A stretch of 9,014 nucleotides of DNA from Legionellaceae bacterium (lineage in GTDB: Bacteria; Pseudomonadota; Gammaproteobacteria; Legionellales; Legionellaceae), in assembly GCA_947504795.1 (NCBI GenBank), contig CANNJG010000068.1:1-9014 (forward strand), in the 5' to 3' direction. The position numbers and the translations under genes were made by a program. Positions 7,388 through 9,014 of this stretch are shown here, in pieces (the first letter of the stretch is position 1; every line of letters starts with the position of its first letter). The notes under the pieces were generated by a model. It was not told the origin of the DNA. It did no database searches and was given only the letters and a program-made list of their open reading frames with translations.

Positions 7388-8502
7388 AACATTGCTCGTC
7401 TATCGTGCATTTGAAACCCACGTAAAGGCAGATCCCAGGCTTTGGTCAAGGCAATCACTTTAAATAACTCGCCCATCTCATTGGGTTGAACTAAGGTTTT
7501 AATGGCTTGTTGCTGTTGGAGTAAGGATTTAGAATCAGATTCATCAATTAAGTTTAACAAACCATTAGCTAGTAAAAAAGAAGCTTGTGACGTAAATCCA
7601 GAAATCTCAAATCCCGCTGCCACGCCTGTTTCAGCCACATGGGTAAAATCCACGTGCGCAGTAATATCTTGCTTGCCGATATGCCTGAACGGGTCCGTAT
7701 GACTGCGATGCTGATAATGGCACATTAAGGTTCCTTGGTTACGGTCGGGATGATAATATTCATGACGTGGAAAGCCATAATCGATAATCAAGAGTAAGCC
7801 TCGGGTTAACATCTGGCTACACTGCGCTATCCAATCATCCATCTGTAAATTAACCTCTGACTGATAAGGAAAAAGACTTGAGTCAATACAATGGTGGACA
7901 TGCTGAGCCAAACGCGGATTATCACAGACGTGCAACACGTCTTGAAGTTGTCGTGTCTTCGATAATCCAACATAAATCTCGTATAACCCTTCATTCGTTT
8001 GAAGAAATCGATGAACGGGCATCGCATCCAAGACTTCATTGGCAAGAATCACCCCCTCAAAAGGTACTTCAGGCCAGGCTTGTAGCCACTGTACTTTGGA
8101 CGCTAAATGCGGAATGGTTGTCGTAATCGTGCGGCGTTGCTCCGCTTGCAAATAACCACTTACTTCGAGAATATAATAAGCTCTAGGCAAACTATTTAGT
8201 TGCTCCAATCGCGTTAATAGATCACAGCATAACAGCCCAGATCCCGCACCAAACTCAAACAATATTGGTTCGGACAGCTCAGATAATATATCAACACATT
8301 GTTGTGCTAAACTATAAGCAAATAACGGCGTTAATTGAGGTGCTGTCACAAAATCCTGACCAAACTTATGAAGACCAGTTGTGTAATAACCCTCTTCTGG
8401 ATCGTACAAAGCCATCTGCATGAATTCAAAAAAACTCAGTGCTGCTTGCAAATTTAGTTTCGAATGTAAGCGTTCAACGATAGTCATAAAGCATGTCATC
8501 AC
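7384..8502 (-). CDS. SAM-dependent methyltransferase, MidA/NDUFAF7 family (COG1565)
   Basis: The 372-residue protein has the features of the family whose mitochondrial member NDUFAF7 (MidA) methylates an arginine of the complex I subunit NDUFS2. The bacterial target is generally unproven. Visible marks are FFEFMQMALYDPEEGYY (24-40), then DFVTAPQLTPLF (50-61), SAM motif I FEFGAGSG (82-89) and the acidic ILEVSGYL (111-118). ILANEVLDAMPVHRF (152-166) is near-diagnostic, and LIIDYGFPRHEYY (238-250), TAHVDFT (281-287) and EMGELFKVIAL (342-352) follow. The start is uncertain: ATG codons lie at residues 1, 2 and 6 (8502, 8499, 8487), none with a strong Shine-Dalgarno. Residue 6 gives MTIVERLHSKL and may be the natural start. 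First gene of the minus-strand operon; its TGA overlaps the next ATG. Confidence 0.9.
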   Translation of the reverse strand: MMTCFMTIVERLHSKLNLQAALSFFEFMQMALYDPEEGYYTTGLHKFGQDFVTAPQLTPLFAYSLAQQCVDILSELSEPILFEFGAGSGLLCCDLLTRLEQLNSLPRAYYILEVSGYLQAEQRRTITTTIPHLASKVQWLQAWPEVPFEGVILANEVLDAMPVHRFLQTNEGLYEIYVGLSKTRQLQDVLHVCDNPRLAQHVHHCIDSSLFPYQSEVNLQMDDWIAQCSQMLTRGLLLIIDYGFPRHEYYHPDRNQGTLMCHYQHRSHTDPFRHIGKQDITAHVDFTHVAETGVAAGFEISGFTSQASFLLANGLLNLIDESDSKSLLQQQQAIKTLVQPNEMGELFKVIALTKAWDLPLRGFQMHDRRAML

Positions 8503-8536
8503 GTAATGGCAATACCTGTGGAAAACCCCTGGTAAG

Positions 8537-8624
8537 ACCTAGTATTAACCCGTTAATAACGGTCATCAAAAAGCAACCCTGAAAGTTACCCTCAGATAAT
8601 ATCACCTAGTATACCGTAAATAAC
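8537..8624. repeat. Imperfect direct repeat, two copies about 67 bp apart
   Basis: Copy 1 (8537-8560) and copy 2 (8604-8624) both begin with the exact 9-mer ACCTAGTAT. They continue as TAACCCGTTAATAAC and ACCGTAAATAAC, which align with a 3-nt length difference and one substitution. The hexamer CTAGTA occurs a third time at 8696-8701, and CCCGTTAACAAG at 8777-8788 matches the second half of copy 1 at 10 of 12 positions. Repeated sites in a divergent promoter region suggest operator sites or a duplicated promoter element; this is inference. Confidence 0.5.
8541..8569 (-). promoter_or_regulatory. Candidate promoter of the methyltransferase-PTPS-priA operon
   Basis: On the minus strand, TTGATG (8569-8564, 4 of 6 to the -35 consensus) is followed after 17 bp by AATACT (8546-8541, 4 of 6 to the -10 consensus). 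Transcription would start near 8534, about 30 nt before the first ATG. The palindrome CCGTTAATAACGG sits in the spacer and could be an operator. The match is modest; the -10 falls in one copy of the direct repeat, and the other copy offers TATACT (8613-8608) with a poor -35. Confidence 0.3.
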
Positions 8625-8630
8625 CCCAAT

Positions 8631-8760
8631 TAAAAAATAAGATAACTTAATGATAATTATATTCTATTTAGACTTAACCACAGAAAATGCGTTTACTAGT
8701 AATAAACATAAAGTAAATAAAATATAAATAGATTAATTAATATAACGCTGTTGATATATC
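8631..8760. other. AT-rich core of the intergenic region
   Basis: Counting directly, only 24 of 130 bases are G or C (18.5%), in contrast to roughly half in sampled parts of the neighbouring genes. The segment contains TTAACCACA (8674-8682), one base from the DnaA-box consensus, and runs such as ATTAATTAATATA. It could be bent or nucleoid-protein-bound (H-NS-like) DNA, promoter UP sequence, or an easily unwound element. No coding frame is credible here. Confidence 0.55.
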
Positions 8761-8839
8761 TCTCTTATTCATGGAGCCCGTTAACAAGTAGCTACCATAT
8801 CATTACCCATAATTTTAAGGCTACGCCCTGCGGTTAGCA

Positions 8840-8868
8840 TTGATATTTGTGGGCATATGGCTTAAAAT
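8840..8868 (+). promoter_or_regulatory. Sigma70-type promoter for the ankyrin-type gene
   Basis: TTGATA (8840-8845, 5 of 6 to the -35 consensus), a 17-bp spacer, and TAAAAT (8863-8868, 5 of 6 to the -10 consensus) give a near-ideal promoter. Transcription would start about 8875, leaving a 5' leader of roughly 38 nt that contains the AGAGGT ribosome binding site. A short inverted repeat GATCA/TGATC (8871-8875 and 8888-8892) overlaps the expected start and could be a regulator or methylation site. Confidence 0.65.
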
Positions 8869-8912
8869 TAGATCAATTTTTAATTCTGATCACCGTACAG
8901 AGGTAACTCAAT

Positions 8913-9014
8913 ATGAATTATGTTTACGAGTTTCAAATGGCAGCTTTCGGTGGTCATCTTCCTGTCATGGAACGACTCATGGTCCTTGCCCCAGATAACG
9001 TTCAAGACATGGTA
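8913..9014 (+). CDS. N-terminus of an ankyrin-repeat-like protein (partial, runs off the window)
   Basis: The frame is open from ATG 8913 to the window end (34 codons). The start is well supported: AGAGGT at 8899-8904 lies 8 nt upstream, behind a good promoter. The residues MAAFGGHLPVMERL and LAPDNVQDMV resemble the ankyrin-repeat variant seen in Legionellales proteins, with the pattern AA-x-x-GHL-x-VM-x-RL-x-x-LAPD. This matches the canonical AA-x-x-GH-x-x-VV-x-x-LL helix pair, and the protein seems to begin almost directly with a repeat, with no signal peptide or membrane segment. Such proteins are often long tandem-repeat arrays that bind host proteins, sometimes as type IV secretion effectors. 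That role cannot be judged here, because the C-terminus, where such secretion signals usually lie, is absent. The assignment rests on one repeat only. Confidence 0.65.
   Translation, partial: MNYVYEFQMAAFGGHLPVMERLMVLAPDNVQDMV

Larger units (their letters stand above)
8503..8912. other. 410-bp divergent regulatory intergenic region
   Basis: This stretch separates the minus-strand methyltransferase operon from the plus-strand ankyrin-type gene. I see no credible coding frame or RNA gene in it. From left to right it holds a 9-mer near the DnaA box (8517-8525), a palindrome CCGTTAATAACGG (8550-8562), imperfect direct repeats (8537-8624), an AT-rich core (8631-8760), the palindrome GTAGCTAC (8788-8795), a short hairpin-capable segment at 8820-8838 (GCTACGC/GCGGTTAGC), and a promoter for the right-hand gene. 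GC content is far below that of the flanking genes, suggesting a regulatory or recently acquired junction. Confidence 0.7.

Noticed and set aside
7502..8126. Plus-strand open frames opposite the methyltransferase gene
   Set aside because: They are short, antisense to conserved motifs, and show no protein-family features.
8503..8912. CRISPR array, IS element or small RNA gene in the large intergenic gap
   Set aside because: There are only two imperfect repeats, with no regular spacers, no transposase frame or terminal inverted repeats, and no terminator-tailed hairpin.

Overview
The window looks like a chromosomal segment of a gammaproteobacterium, probably a host-associated or intracellular one of the Legionella/Coxiella kind. 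Three things suggest this. The order rppH-ptsP-lgt-thyA is a common gammaproteobacterial arrangement. ThyA has the same 264-residue length and the same motifs as the E. coli enzyme. The last gene, cut by the window edge, begins like the ankyrin-repeat proteins that are abundant in Legionellales. The genus cannot be fixed from the sequence alone.

Layout. Positions 1-264 hold no gene that can be named. Positions 265-4668 are a tight four-gene plus-strand cluster: rppH (mRNA 5'-end pyrophosphohydrolase), ptsP (enzyme I of the nitrogen PTS), lgt (prolipoprotein diacylglyceryl transferase) and thyA (thymidylate synthase). Spacings are 6 nt, 2 nt and a 17-nt overlap, so this is very likely one operon. 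A short convergent gap (4669-4717) carries a hairpin that fits a terminator best on the minus strand. Positions 8502-4718 are a minus-strand three-gene operon: a MidA/NDUFAF7-type methyltransferase, a divergent QueD/PTPS-family protein, and priA (replication-restart helicase). The first pair overlaps by 4 nt (ATGA), and in the second the TAG stop directly abuts the ATG in the same frame.

Positions 8503-8912 are a 410-bp divergent intergenic region. It contains imperfect direct repeats built on ACCTAGTAT, a 130-bp core with only 24 G or C bases (about 18.5% GC), two 9-mers one base from the DnaA box, and a well-formed sigma70-type promoter. That promoter reads into the last gene (8913 to the window end), which has a good ribosome binding site.

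Most of the window is housekeeping: RNA decay, PTS-Ntr signalling, lipoprotein maturation, dTMP synthesis and replication restart. The accessory and less ordinary parts are the ankyrin-type gene with its complex upstream region, and the PTPS-family protein, which keeps the zinc ligands but lacks several catalytic residues. No CRISPR array, tRNA, rRNA, insertion sequence or clear new defence system was seen.
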